Shown here piece by piece: positions 43,383 to 52,200 of a stretch of DNA of 64,000 nucleotides. Made by a program: the position numbers and the translations under genes. Within the stretch, counting starts at the first letter, position 1, and the number at the start of each line of letters is the position of its first letter. The notes beneath the pieces were generated by a model. It was not told the origin of the DNA. It saw only the letters and a list, made by a program, of their open reading frames with translations, and did no database searches. Source of the DNA: Dendrophyllia cribrosa (taxonomy: Eukaryota > Cnidaria > Anthozoa > Scleractinia > Dendrophylliidae). The DNA is taken from NCBI GenBank assembly GCA_024195265.1, contig JAJLRJ010000013.1, forward strand, positions 19,929,021-19,993,020. The letters run 5' to 3'.

Positions 43383-43424
43383 CGTGGGTATATATATAAA
43401 TTTTAACAACACAAATATATACCC
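43383..43424. promoter_or_regulatory. Divergent promoter region, coiled-coil / capsid genes
   Basis: Forty-two bp between start codons hold two outward-facing boxes. The minus box is TATATATAC (43,388-43,396, 5 nt from the ATG). The plus box is ATATATACCC (43,415-43,424), directly abutting the capsid ATG. Confidence 0.68.
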
Positions 43425-44675
43425 ATGGCTGTGCAGCCGAACCAACTCCCATCACACAGTGAAAAGACACTGGGCGCCATGAAGGCAGAGCGAACCGTCA
43501 AGCGTATCACATTTAACCCCTCTGAGGCCAACCCCGGCGAGACACTTTATGTCTCGGTGCCCAAGCTAGGTACTGACGATGTTATTGTGTCAGGCTCGCT
43601 GGCCCTGGTGTTCAACCTCTCCCTAGGCGGGGGGCATGCAAACAACTATCTCGTGCAAAATGTTTCTCGGGCCCTGGTGGACAGGCTCGTTGTAAAGTTT
43701 GCAGCCACCACTGTCCAGGACACGGTTGGGTACGCCATCTACAAGATCTTCGAAGATCTCTTCAGATCAACCGATGAGCGGGACAACATGCTTATGGAGG
43801 GCATCCAGAGTGTGGATTTGTGCAAGATCCGCTCTGGTGCTGGCGACAAAAAGAGCTCAGGTGTGGATGCAGAGAACAAGCTTGAGACAATATACAAGAA
43901 TAAGTATCACATCAAGCTGGATCACCAAATCTTAACTGACCACGGTGTTATATATCCTCAAGCACTGTATAACGATCTGGTCTTCGAACTAACCCTCGCC
44001 CCCGCAAACCAAGTTGTCCGAGGCTCAGACACAAGCAAGCTCGTGTACAAGTTGGAAAACATCCAGCTGGAGTATGAGACGATCAGAAGTAAGAAGCTGG
44101 CCGACGAAGCAACAAGCACTTACACTAGTGGCAAGGGGTTCGCCTATGATCTGGTAATGCGAGATAGGGTGCATCCATTCTCAAAAAGTGGTGACACTCG
44201 GTTGAATCTTAGGGTTAACCCACAGCGCCGGTCTCTCAAGGGCATCCTCTTGCTGTTCATCAACCCCTACACGGCTGGTGCCAGGGACTCTGAGAACTAT
44301 TTCAACCCCGACATCACCAAAGTAAAGGTCACAGTCAACGGTGTTCCAAACAGGCTTTACAACGAGGGCATCAGTGGTACAGACATGTGGAGAGAGTTAA
44401 CCCGGCATTTTACCCCACACACGGACGGCAGGCCTAACATGAACTTGACCAAATATCTCACAGACAACAAGTTTGGTCTCTGGATTGACCTGCGGACCAT
44501 GGCTGACACATCCCTGCACGGCGGCGGCCAACGACTCGTCAACACACAAGATGGCGTGCAACTCGAGATCGAACGAAAGGGCACAGGCTCTGGAAACGCA
44601 CTCTGCCACATCTTCACCATCTCAGACGCACAGATGAGCATCATGGGCAGGCAGCTGGAATCTGTACAGTACTAA
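43425..44675 (+). CDS. Probable major capsid protein (double jelly roll), 416 aa
   Basis: A beta-rich protein of 416 residues. An N-terminal region has alternating strand segments (TLYVSVPKLG, SGSLALVFNLSLGG). A central insertion carries a charged segment around ERDNMLMEG. A C-terminal half contains NPYTAGARDSENYFNPD. The length and the two-half beta organisation fit the shorter double-jelly-roll capsid proteins. Its position immediately upstream of the packaging ATPase is what would be expected for the main capsid gene. The ORF is intact. The alternative is that the 606-residue protein is the capsid and this is an accessory structural protein; structure prediction would settle it. Confidence 0.68.
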   Translation: MAVQPNQLPSHSEKTLGAMKAERTVKRITFNPSEANPGETLYVSVPKLGTDDVIVSGSLALVFNLSLGGGHANNYLVQNVSRALVDRLVVKFAATTVQDTVGYAIYKIFEDLFRSTDERDNMLMEGIQSVDLCKIRSGAGDKKSSGVDAENKLETIYKNKYHIKLDHQILTDHGVIYPQALYNDLVFELTLAPANQVVRGSDTSKLVYKLENIQLEYETIRSKKLADEATSTYTSGKGFAYDLVMRDRVHPFSKSGDTRLNLRVNPQRRSLKGILLLFINPYTAGARDSENYFNPDITKVKVTVNGVPNRLYNEGISGTDMWRELTRHFTPHTDGRPNMNLTKYLTDNKFGLWIDLRTMADTSLHGGGQRLVNTQDGVQLEIERKGTGSGNALCHIFTISDAQMSIMGRQLESVQY

Positions 44676-44681
44676 TATACC
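44674..44681 (+). promoter_or_regulatory. AATATACC box of the packaging ATPase gene
   Basis: Abuts ATG 44,682 and lies right behind the capsid stop. It supports 44,682 as the original start. Confidence 0.5.
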
Positions 44682-45426
44682 ATGGCCACAAGAAACAAGA
44701 TCAACTTCTATGCTAAGCCGGCTCCCCTGCCATCCACCAGATATCTGTCACACACACAAATACAAAGACTTGTGGCAAAGGCCCCCTCCCCTCCAGTTTG
44801 CAACCCAACTAATATAGGTGTTGGGTATGGACCCAAGAAAGCTGCCATTCAATGCACTAATCGTGGGCCCCACTAACTCTGGCAAGACACAGTATCTTCT
44901 CTCCCAACTGCGAGGTCCCTTTAGGGGTTGTTTTGATTACATCGTTTTATTCTGCCCCACATTTGTTAAGAACAAGACATACGATGGCTTTGTGGACCGC
45001 GATCCACACATCTTCGTGATTGTCTGCCAGCAGCATGAAATCGAAGACTGGTTGAGGCTGGCGAGCTTCTTTTTCACATACACCAACACTTTATTCATTC
45101 TCGATGACTGCGCCGCCTCTAAAGATGTCAAAGGTCGCACGGGCCAGCTGGTCAATCTTGGGTTCAGCGCAAGGCATGACGGCATATCCGTGTGGGTCTT
45201 GACCCAGCAGATAACCAGCATTGCCAAGCCATATCGTGATAACATTGCAGCGATTGTGCTCTTTTACACGCCCTCCAGCAAGACAACCAAAGCCATATTC
45301 GAAGATTATGCCGGCGAGCTCTCCAACGAGGAGTACAAAGAGTTTATCTCAAGGCTCAAATCCCGCAAGTTCTCCCACCTGGCTTTCTCTCTGAGACACC
45401 TGTATGGAATTGAGTACAAGGTTTAA
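44682..45426 (+). CDS. FtsK/HerA-type genome packaging ATPase (A32-like), N-terminal frame break
   Basis: The core frame with ATG at 44,827 codes for 199 residues with Walker A GPTNSGKT (14-21) and Walker B LFILDD (89-94). A sensor-like region with VWVLTQQ follows. These are hallmarks of the packaging ATPases of Polintons and other double-jelly-roll viruses, which pump DNA into capsids. A good promoter box and ATG lie at 44,682. The frame from there runs 48 codons toward the core but ends up in the wrong register, as if one base were inserted at about 44,826. The ancestral protein probably began at 44,682. The ATPase domain itself is uninterrupted. Confidence 0.88.
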
Positions 45427-45428
45427 AC

Positions 45429-45441
45429 ACATATATATACC
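45429..45441 (+). promoter_or_regulatory. ACATATATATACC box of the 79-aa gene
   Basis: Best match to the consensus; abuts ATG 45,442. Confidence 0.6.
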
Positions 45442-45681
45442 ATGAATGCGCCAACCAGCCTACACAAACTGTGTGCGCTTTCACAGCTTTTGGATGAATT
45501 GCACAAACACACCCTTGAGGCACAAAACAAAATTATCAAAGCCGCTGGCGAGGAAGATCTGCGCCTCATGCTTCTGGCCAGATATCCATTGCGGTTGAAT
45601 TCTATGCCAGACACCATGGCGGGGGTGGTAAGAGAGATTGAAACCCTTTTGCCAGACATCAAGAGAATTATTGAAAAATAA
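45442..45681 (+). CDS. Small helical Polinton protein, 79 aa
   Basis: All-helical small protein (LHKLCALSQLLDELHKHTLE...), without membrane segment or known motif. It starts 15 bases after the ATPase stop, directly behind its own TATAC box. Function unknown. Confidence 0.6.
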   Translation: MNAPTSLHKLCALSQLLDELHKHTLEAQNKIIKAAGEEDLRLMLLARYPLRLNSMPDTMAGVVREIETLLPDIKRIIEK

Positions 45682-45688
45682 AAAAACA

Positions 45689-45700
45689 CATATGTATACC
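45689..45700 (+). promoter_or_regulatory. CATATGTATACC box of the 205-aa gene
   Basis: Follows an A-rich tract just after the preceding stop; 3 nt before ATG 45,704. Confidence 0.55.
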
Positions 45701-45703
45701 CTG

Positions 45704-46321
45704 ATGGCACAAGCAGCTGAAGACCAGGTCGTTTTTGACGAAGTAATGCAGATGCTGGAGGCCACCCCTGGTGCTGCACCTCCCACAGGGCTTGGTGACA
45801 ATGACATTCCTGCCAAACGGGAGAAGCTGGCAATCCTTGTTTCAACTGGCAAGGCCAAAGAAGCTATCGGTGTGCAGCTCACACACGATCATGTTAAGCG
45901 GTTGTCAGACAAGGACGTTGACAAGTACTGCAAACGGTACGAGGCCTATGTTGGCAACAAGACAACCGAATCCCTAGTTGATTCTGGCATCATGCTCATA
46001 TCCAAAGGCGTTGGAATGGTGGCTCCCGTTGAGGATGTGGTGGAATTGCAGAAAGAACTCAAGAACGACTACATCATCAACCAGGAGTTGTCAAATCTTG
46101 CTGGGGCTATTGCCGTGCGATGCGGACGATGGCTGGCGCTTGCCAATGCTGCTCTCATCACAACAAAACACATCAAGTTTAAACGAGAGCCTGATCACAA
46201 ACCTGAATTGATAGAATTAGAACCACCAGCCACACACCCAACCAGAGACAGTGAAGGCTATCCACTTGAGGGGCTTGATGAAGTTGGGCTGGGACCTGTG
46301 GCGACCTCTCACCAACCTTGA
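45704..46321 (+). CDS. Polinton protein of unknown function, 205 aa
   Basis: The start is set at 45,704, just after the promoter box; an ATG inside the box at 45,692 is in frame but less likely. The N-terminal half is acidic and helical. The middle contains KGVGMVAPVEDVVELQKELK, and a moderately hydrophobic segment (LAGAIAVRCGRWLALANAAL) may contact membrane. The tail is Pro/Glu-rich. I could not find the His-Asp/Glu-Cys arrangement of an adenovirus-type protease in it. No family recognised; a virion component is a guess from position. Confidence 0.6.
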   Translation: MAQAAEDQVVFDEVMQMLEATPGAAPPTGLGDNDIPAKREKLAILVSTGKAKEAIGVQLTHDHVKRLSDKDVDKYCKRYEAYVGNKTTESLVDSGIMLISKGVGMVAPVEDVVELQKELKNDYIINQELSNLAGAIAVRCGRWLALANAALITTKHIKFKREPDHKPELIELEPPATHPTRDSEGYPLEGLDEVGLGPVATSHQP

Positions 46322-46388
46322 AGAAACCTGGCAGCAAGCTGTCAGCAACCGGTCACCACACATGGTCACAAGATAAATTTAAAAATTC

Positions 46389-46398
46389 ACATATATAC
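46389..46398 (+). promoter_or_regulatory. ACATATATAC box of the 157-aa gene
   Basis: Three nt before ATG 46,402, behind an AAATTTAAAAA tract. Confidence 0.55.
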
Positions 46399-46401
46399 AG
46401 G

Positions 46402-46875
46402 ATGGCCACACCACTCGAGACGATCCCTGAAGAAACCCCAACTCCAACTCCAACACCTGACTGTGTTACCTCTGAGGCTCCAAAAACAAAGCCTGCAACA
46501 GAAAAGAACCCCGGGCGTGTTGCTTCTGGCAAAAGGCTAGCAGAACGAAACCGCATGGCCCGGGAAGCAAAGAAAAAGGCGCAAGCACAAAAGCCTGCAC
46601 CCTCAACAAGTGAAAACAATTCTCCAACAAGTGGCACAACAAGTGACACAACAAGTGACAGCAACAGCAACTCAATCGTTTATATTCTTGGGATTGGTGG
46701 GTTGATTGTCTCAGCTGCTGGTGTTTATTACCAGCGCGAAGCCATAATGCAAAGGCTTGGGCGCAAATCAAACACACCACCAGCAAACACCCCCACGCCA
46801 ACCCCACCAGCAACACAACCAGCAACACCGCCATCTCGAATTCCGGTAAGACAAGGAATTAAAAAAATGGAATAA
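46402..46875 (+). CDS. Single-pass membrane protein with Pro/Thr tails, 157 aa
   Basis: The start follows the box at 46,389-46,399. The N-terminal half is Pro/Thr/Ser-rich with a basic patch (KRLAERNRMAREAKKKAQAQ). One membrane helix (IVYILGIGGLIVSAAGVYY, about residues 92-109) follows, then a Pro/Thr-rich C-terminus. It is likely an envelope or inner-membrane protein; function unknown. Confidence 0.6.
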   Translation: MATPLETIPEETPTPTPTPDCVTSEAPKTKPATEKNPGRVASGKRLAERNRMAREAKKKAQAQKPAPSTSENNSPTSGTTSDTTSDSNSNSIVYILGIGGLIVSAAGVYYQREAIMQRLGRKSNTPPANTPTPTPPATQPATPPSRIPVRQGIKKME

Positions 46876-46880
46876 AAAAA

Positions 46881-46891
46881 CATATATATAC
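46881..46891 (+). promoter_or_regulatory. CATATATATAC box of the 84-aa gene
   Basis: Five nt before ATG 46,897, behind a seven-A run. Confidence 0.6.
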
Positions 46892-46896
46892 TGACC

Positions 46897-47151
46897 ATGG
46901 GTTTTTTCCGGGATGTGTTTGGTGCTGCTGTAATCGGAAGCGTGCTTGTTATTTGGTATGAAGTTACCGTGACCTCCTTTGAAAAAGTTTACCTCTTGTT
47001 AAGGGCCAGGCACAACGAGCTCGATGATGAGGCCGAGGCCCGACTCCGAGAGGCCGAGGCTCGAGGTCGAGAGGCCGAGGCCCGACTCCGAGAGGCCAAG
47101 GTCGAGTCAGAGGCCGAGGCCGAGGAACCCCGAGTACGATGCCGATGCTAA
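46897..47151 (+). CDS. Small membrane protein with charged repeat tail, 84 aa
   Basis: An N-terminal membrane helix (FGAAVIGSVLVIWY) is followed by a tail of short Glu/Ala/Arg repeats (EAEARLREAEARGREAEARL). The layout is the same as in the next gene, from which it seems to have arisen by duplication: both have helix, then S/T-x-K, then RHNE, then a charged tail. The repetitive tail may vary in length. Function unknown. Confidence 0.55.
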   Translation: MGFFRDVFGAAVIGSVLVIWYEVTVTSFEKVYLLLRARHNELDDEAEARLREAEARGREAEARLREAKVESEAEAEEPRVRCRC

Positions 47152-47184
47152 GGCCGAGTCTGAGTCAGAAAAATAAAAAAAAAT

Positions 47185-47195
47185 CATATATATAT
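47185..47195 (+). promoter_or_regulatory. CATATATATAT box of the second small membrane gene
   Basis: Variant without the final C; 8 nt before ATG 47,204. Confidence 0.45.
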
Positions 47196-47203
47196 TGCAC
47201 ACC

Positions 47204-47443
47204 ATGGATTTTTTAAAGGGGTTCATGATTGGTGCTGCAATCGGAGGTGTGCTTTTTTTTGGGGGCAAACTTAGCGTGGCCTCCGTTAAAACAATTCTCG
47301 GATTGGCAATGAACAGACACAACGAGCCCGAGCCTGAGCCTGAGGCCACTCCTGAGTCCGAGCCTGAGGGCCCCGAGAGGCCAAGGCCCGAGTCCTCTAT
47401 GACACGGCCCGAGGGTATGAGGGTAATCGCACCTATGAAATAG
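47204..47443 (+). CDS. Small membrane protein with Pro/Glu repeat tail, 79 aa
   Basis: A membrane helix (FMIGAAIGGVLFFGGKLSVA) is followed by NRHNE and a Pro/Glu tail (PEPEPEATPESEPEGPERP). It is a paralogue of the preceding gene. Downstream DNA to about 47,540 contains further copies of a tail-like repeat (CTCTATGACAAGGCC type) broken by stops, so the tail has probably shortened. The box here is TATATAT rather than TATAC. Confidence 0.52.
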   Translation: MDFLKGFMIGAAIGGVLFFGGKLSVASVKTILGLAMNRHNEPEPEPEATPESEPEGPERPRPESSMTRPEGMRVIAPMK

Positions 47444-47590
47444 CCCAAGACCACTATAACGTGACCATACTCCTCTATGACAAGGCCGCAGCCCTCTATG
47501 ATGAGGCCCGAGTCCTCCATAACAAGGGCCTACAGGGTGCGTGTTGAGATTTAATGAGACGACAAAGGCACAAAAAATAAAAATCATTTG

Positions 47591-47595
47591 TATAC
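47591..47595 (+). promoter_or_regulatory. TATAC box of the 73-aa gene
   Basis: Within CATTTGTATACTGC, 12 nt before ATG 47,608. Confidence 0.4.
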
Positions 47596-47607
47596 TGCAC
47601 ACAAACC

Positions 47608-47829
47608 ATGTCTGACAACAAACTTGTGAAGTCTATCCTCGACGCCGCAACAATCACTGGCCTTGTCGCTGGTATTGGTTGGATTGGGAAAAAGACCGTC
47701 AAAGAGAACTTAACTGCCGACCCCAGTGCAAGCTTGATGAATTATGTCAAGTTCACAGCAGTCATGGCCGGCACCATAGCACTGAAGAAATATCTCGAGG
47801 ACCAGAAAATCCTCCCAGACAACTTGTAA
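47608..47829 (+). CDS. Small two-helix membrane protein, 73 aa
   Basis: It has hydrophobic stretches at ITGLVAGIGWIG and YVKFTAVMAGTIALKKYL. There is no signature of a known family. It ends 17 bases before the next start and carries its own box, at the largest distance (12 nt) seen in the element. Confidence 0.55.
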   Translation: MSDNKLVKSILDAATITGLVAGIGWIGKKTVKENLTADPSASLMNYVKFTAVMAGTIALKKYLEDQKILPDNL

Positions 47830-47833
47830 AACC

Positions 47834-47843
47834 ATATGTATAC
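47834..47843 (+). promoter_or_regulatory. ATATGTATAC box of the 145-aa gene
   Basis: Three nt before ATG 47,847 and only five bases after the previous stop. Confidence 0.5.
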
Positions 47844-47846
47844 ACA

Positions 47847-48284
47847 ATGGCCTCGATTGCAATAATGGCTCTTGGCGCTGTTCTCAATGCAGCCGCTTTC
47901 ACGGGCGGCAATTATCTCGCAAAATATCTGTCTGGTGATAACGGCAAGGCAGCAATGGATGAGAAAATACGACATGACCACGCCCTTGAACAATACCAAG
48001 CGGCTTACGCTAAATACCAGAAAGACCGCACCAAACTCCTCGACTGGATTGCAGCCAATGATCGGAAGGAACATCAAGCTAGCAAAAACTTCCAAACCAC
48101 TGACCAAGCCCTAGTCTTGTATAACCAGATGCATCAAACACAACCAGATAAACAAATCGAAGACAACAAAGAGCCTGTCTTCTCGGACTTCTATAAGCCC
48201 AGCACACAACAGAAGAATGGCGAACTTGCGTTCATTGGAGGCACCCTGCTTGCTGGTGGGTATGCGGCTTATCGCTTTCTGTAA
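47847..48284 (+). CDS. Membrane-associated Polinton protein, 145 aa
   Basis: The start follows the box and is the first ATG not embedded in it. The N-terminus is hydrophobic (IAIMALGAVLNAAAF), followed by a long charged helix with an EQYQAAYAKYQKDRTKLLDW heptad pattern, and a second hydrophobic end (LAFIGGTLLAGGYAAYRF). A bridge-like or virion membrane role is possible. Family not recognised. Confidence 0.58.
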   Translation: MASIAIMALGAVLNAAAFTGGNYLAKYLSGDNGKAAMDEKIRHDHALEQYQAAYAKYQKDRTKLLDWIAANDRKEHQASKNFQTTDQALVLYNQMHQTQPDKQIEDNKEPVFSDFYKPSTQQKNGELAFIGGTLLAGGYAAYRFL

Positions 48285-48289
48285 ACAAA

Positions 48290-48298
48290 CATATATAC
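48290..48298 (+). promoter_or_regulatory. CATATATAC box of the integrase gene
   Basis: Three nt before ATG 48,302. Confidence 0.55.
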
Positions 48299-48301
48299 CT
48301 C

Positions 48302-49291
48302 ATGGAGACCAAACTCTCTAAGATCTATTACAGTCCGAAAGGATATTGGAAAGGGCTTGCCGCTGTCAAAAAGCTAGCTGCGGCGGCCAAGGTCTCTGAT
48401 GATGTCGCAAAGAAATGGCTGGTCAAACAAGCCCTTTGGCAAGTTTACCTCCCAGCGCCACGCGCTATCCCTCGTCCCAAGTTTGATGTCTCATCACCCA
48501 ATGCAGTGCATCAAGCAGATCTTCTCTTCCTGCCCCACGACAAACTTCCACACGGGAGAAAGATTTACAAATACGCATTAACCCTTGTGGATGTGGCTAG
48601 CCGATACAAAGCAGCAGAGCCTCTGACTTCGAAAGAGTCTGAAGAAGTCTCAAGGGCATTTGCACGGATTTACAGACGTGGGCCTTTGAAATGGCCGCAA
48701 CTCTTGCAAGTTGACCCTGGGAAAGAGTTTATGGGGGTTGTGACAAAGACAATGGAAAACAACAAAACAACCATTCGTCGCGGACGGGTTGATATGCACA
48801 GAGACCAAGCAATTGTGGAGAGATTCAACTGAACCCTGGCTGAAAGGCTGTTTAGTTATCAGTATGCCGTTGAAATGAATATGCCCTCTGGCCGTTCGAC
48901 TGCATGGGTCAAAAGACTGCCAGATGTTGTCTCAGCCTTGAACAATGAAGTAACAAGACTCACTGGCAAGAAGCCCGCTCAAGCAATCAAAGAGAAAGCC
49001 GTTTCTGCCAAGCCTGCGACTCCATATGCTAGGCCTGTTGGGGTGAATGAGAAGAAGCTCCCACCACGGGTGAGTGTGAGATATCTTTTTTACCCCGGTG
49101 AGCTGGAAGGGGGTGGGAGGCGTGCGACCGACCCGATCTGGTCTTTGAAGGTCCACAACATTGAGAAGGTTGTCACCAAGCCAGATGCACCTGTCGTTTA
49201 TTATCTCTACGACGGCCCTAAGAGAGGGTTTGTTCGTGAGGAGCTGATGGTTGTGCCGCCGGGCACTCAGTTGCCCCCAGTGGGGTTATGA
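48302..49291 (+). pseudogene. Retroviral-type integrase (rve), in-frame TGA
   Basis: An integrase of 329 codons. The catalytic core has D73 (HQADLLFLP), D138 (QVDPGKEF) and E173 (VERFN), giving the D,D-35-E spacing. The C-terminal SH3-like part contains LPPRVSVRYLFYPGELEGG and a final KRGFVREELMVVPP. The TGA at 48,830 directly follows VERFN, where relatives carry an Arg; CGA to TGA is the change expected from deamination of a methylated CpG. The frame continues without shift after it. It should insert the element and create the target duplication. Its 3' end overlaps the convergent polymerase gene by 25 bp. Readthrough is possible but less likely than decay. Confidence 0.88.
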
Positions 49292-52200
49292 AACTCGATC
49301 GGTTCTGTGTGGAGGCCGTCTGGCAAAACCCAACGCTTGTCGTAATAAGCAGAAAGGCCCAGCTTGTGCTGCTCGTATGTGAACATGGCACCGTTGTGCA
49401 TTCGAAAGCCCCTGTTGGTGGCCATGTCCCTGTGCCCCTCCAGGGCTCTTTCGTACCTTTCCCAGCGAAGCTCGTTCTGCTTCTTGTTGACGCCCTTGGA
49501 GGACATCTTGGCCTCGCCGCTAGCCTCGTTTTCGACGTAATAACACTTGCTGCACAGGGCGATGGCCCGTGTGCCTTCCTTCTCAAGCTTGAACAAGCCC
49601 GGCTCTCTGCCGCTCCACTTGTCCCACGCCAACCAATTCTTCTTCTCCGCCTCGAACTGGGCGCGAAGTTCCGGACGAACGGCCTCTTCCAGAGTGTCGT
49701 GCGCAAGAGCGAAGTACATGCTGTCCGTGTCCATCTGGATGAGCTCGAAGTCGCGCCTGTCGATGAAGTAATCTAGGAAGTCGTAATAGAACTCCAACAT
49801 GCGCAGCTTGGCAAGTTGGTACACAACAATGCCCACTTGAAAGGGACGGTCGATTGTAACCTTTTGCTTGCGCAGCTCGATCTTGTAAGCATCTCCAATC
49901 TCTTCGAGGTCATCGAACAAGGGTGAACGGAGATGCTTGTCGACCTCGTCCTCGTCAATTGTGTACAACGTTCTTGTCTGACGCTCCACGGCTTCGATGA
50001 ACTTGCCGTAAGCGCTGTTGCCAAGGAGCTTGAACACATCAGCAAGCAGGGCCTTCTCCCTGTCAGCGTCACCTTTCCTTCGGTTGTCGGCTACCTCGCG
50101 GACGAACCAGGCGAAGAGCTTTTTGGGCATGTAATCGATCGTGCGGTAGACTGCCGTGATCTTAAGCCCGATGTTGAGATACCACTTCAAGAGGGGTGCG
50201 TAGATCAGCATCTTTTTCGCTGACAACACCCCTAGAAGCTTTTTCTGGTCTGGAAAGCGGGTTCGACCACTTTCTTGGAGGTAATCGTGCATATGCTGTG
50301 GAACAAATTCGTCAGGCACTGCTTGGTTAATGAAGAGCGGGGGAAACTCTTCGAACTGCTCCCACAACTCTTGGGGGACTTCGATGTCCACTTCCGCAAA
50401 CCCGAACCATCCGCCTGTATGCAGCCTCAGATTCATTTCAAGAGCTCTCACAGCCTGCTCCGGGGCGTTGTAATGCACAACCTTCTCTTTACCACAGGGC
50501 ATCCCCTGCAGCATCGTGCTTGGGTAAAGGGAGTTAGCATCGAACCCCACAACCCGTTTCGTGATGCGCGCTAAGTCGCCGTATTCGTGAGAACGTATGC
50601 GGGTTTCGCCGCGCACGTGTTTGCGGGTGAAGACCAGGCTTGGCCCGCCAACCACAGCCCCCTTCAGCATGGCGTAAGCTTCTGGGCCGGGGGCGTATAG
50701 GGCTGGAGCATTGCGGCCTCTCAAGGAACCTCGCAAGACGTATTGCATTGATACTCCTGGCAAAGAGACCGCGTCTTTGAAGATGTCCACCCCGAGGCCC
50801 GTGTAAAAGCCCTTCATCGTTTGGAGAGCTTCGAGGAATGGAGCCACGTCGAGATTGTTATAATGCTCAAGCCAGTCCCCGAATGTCTTCATACCTTTCT
50901 CGTGGAAGATGCGATTGCATTCTTTGTGCTCCTCGGGAGAAAGAACGAAGGCTTTTTTGAGTTGTGAGTACCAGCACTCGTATGGAGGAAGCCCCGGGAA
51001 ATCCAGCTTGTCAGCGCTGTCAAACCACTCGTATGGAAGCCAGGACTTGGTCTGTGTCGCTCCATACGTCTTGACCCACTTGTCGTACGTGATGCCTGGA
51101 GCCAAATAATTCATGATGTCCAAGAACTTGAAGCTGGGGGTGTTGATGAACATGATGCGCCCCTCTTTCTCCGCAGCGAAGACCTCGTTCTCGCCAGCGA
51201 GATGAGTGACAAAGTACTTGCGGATAAGCTTGAGATCGTAATGGCCTGAGTTGAAGCCGACCACAGGCACTTGGTTGCACCATTTGTCGATGAGTTTGAG
51301 TTGCTTCTCAGGAAGATTCTCAAGGTCTGGGGGCATGTATTTTACAGCCACGTCTTCTCGGATGGCTGCGCTTCGCCGCTCCAGGGAGGCATAAAACAGC
51401 CTGATAAGCTCGTCAGGCTCTTTGGAGCAAATGTACTCAGGCTCAGGGTTCAACGTGTCGGCAATGGAGACTGAGATGGGCACATGCTCGCTTTCATAAG
51501 TGAGATCGTGTGTCGGACGAGCGGCCTTGGTCTTGTCCTGGTATGCTTCGAAGTCATAGACGATCGCGTGGGGATATGTTTTGTTTCTTTTCTGTGGGCA
51601 ACGATCATTCCACCAAGGGGCAGGCCGTTCATGCTCCCACCTTTCCACCACGGTGTACCCAGCGTCTCGAAGCAACTGAGTTCGTTGCAGAGTCTTTTGG
51701 TAAGCAATCGTCCTTGTGATTGTGTTGCCCCTTCGGTCAACATAAATACCTTCCTCCCTCATTCCCTCGGGGTAACATTCCTCGCAACCGTGCCAGTGAC
51801 AGCCGTGGAACTGGAAAACTGTCTTGCTTTCTGGGTGATAGCCGTCGACTGGAGCCCCACAGATATAGCTCTCACCACCATGGCCGCATCTGTGATGGTG
51901 GATGTGAATACCACGTTGCTTCGCCTCCCACTCCAGCCAGCACACTGCCTTGACACCGAAACCGCCTTCTGGATAAAAGGCTTTCTCAAAAGCTGACTCC
52001 GGAGGAAGGACACGTTTCCCGGGGCAGACGATTTTGGTTTGACCACGAGTACACGTCTTGGAGTGGCGCTTCAAGTTATCAGCCCGGGTGAACCTCCCAC
52101 CGCACTCGCCACAAGTGTAATTGTTTGTGACTTTATTGATATTGGTGATCAAGAAGGAGTGGCCCTCATGAATACCGACAGTCATGGTTGGAGTGCCCAC

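Noticed and set aside
48830..48832. Selenocysteine or programmed readthrough in the integrase
   Set aside because: No selenocysteine context was recognised, and the change is the expected CpG decay. Kept only as a remote option.
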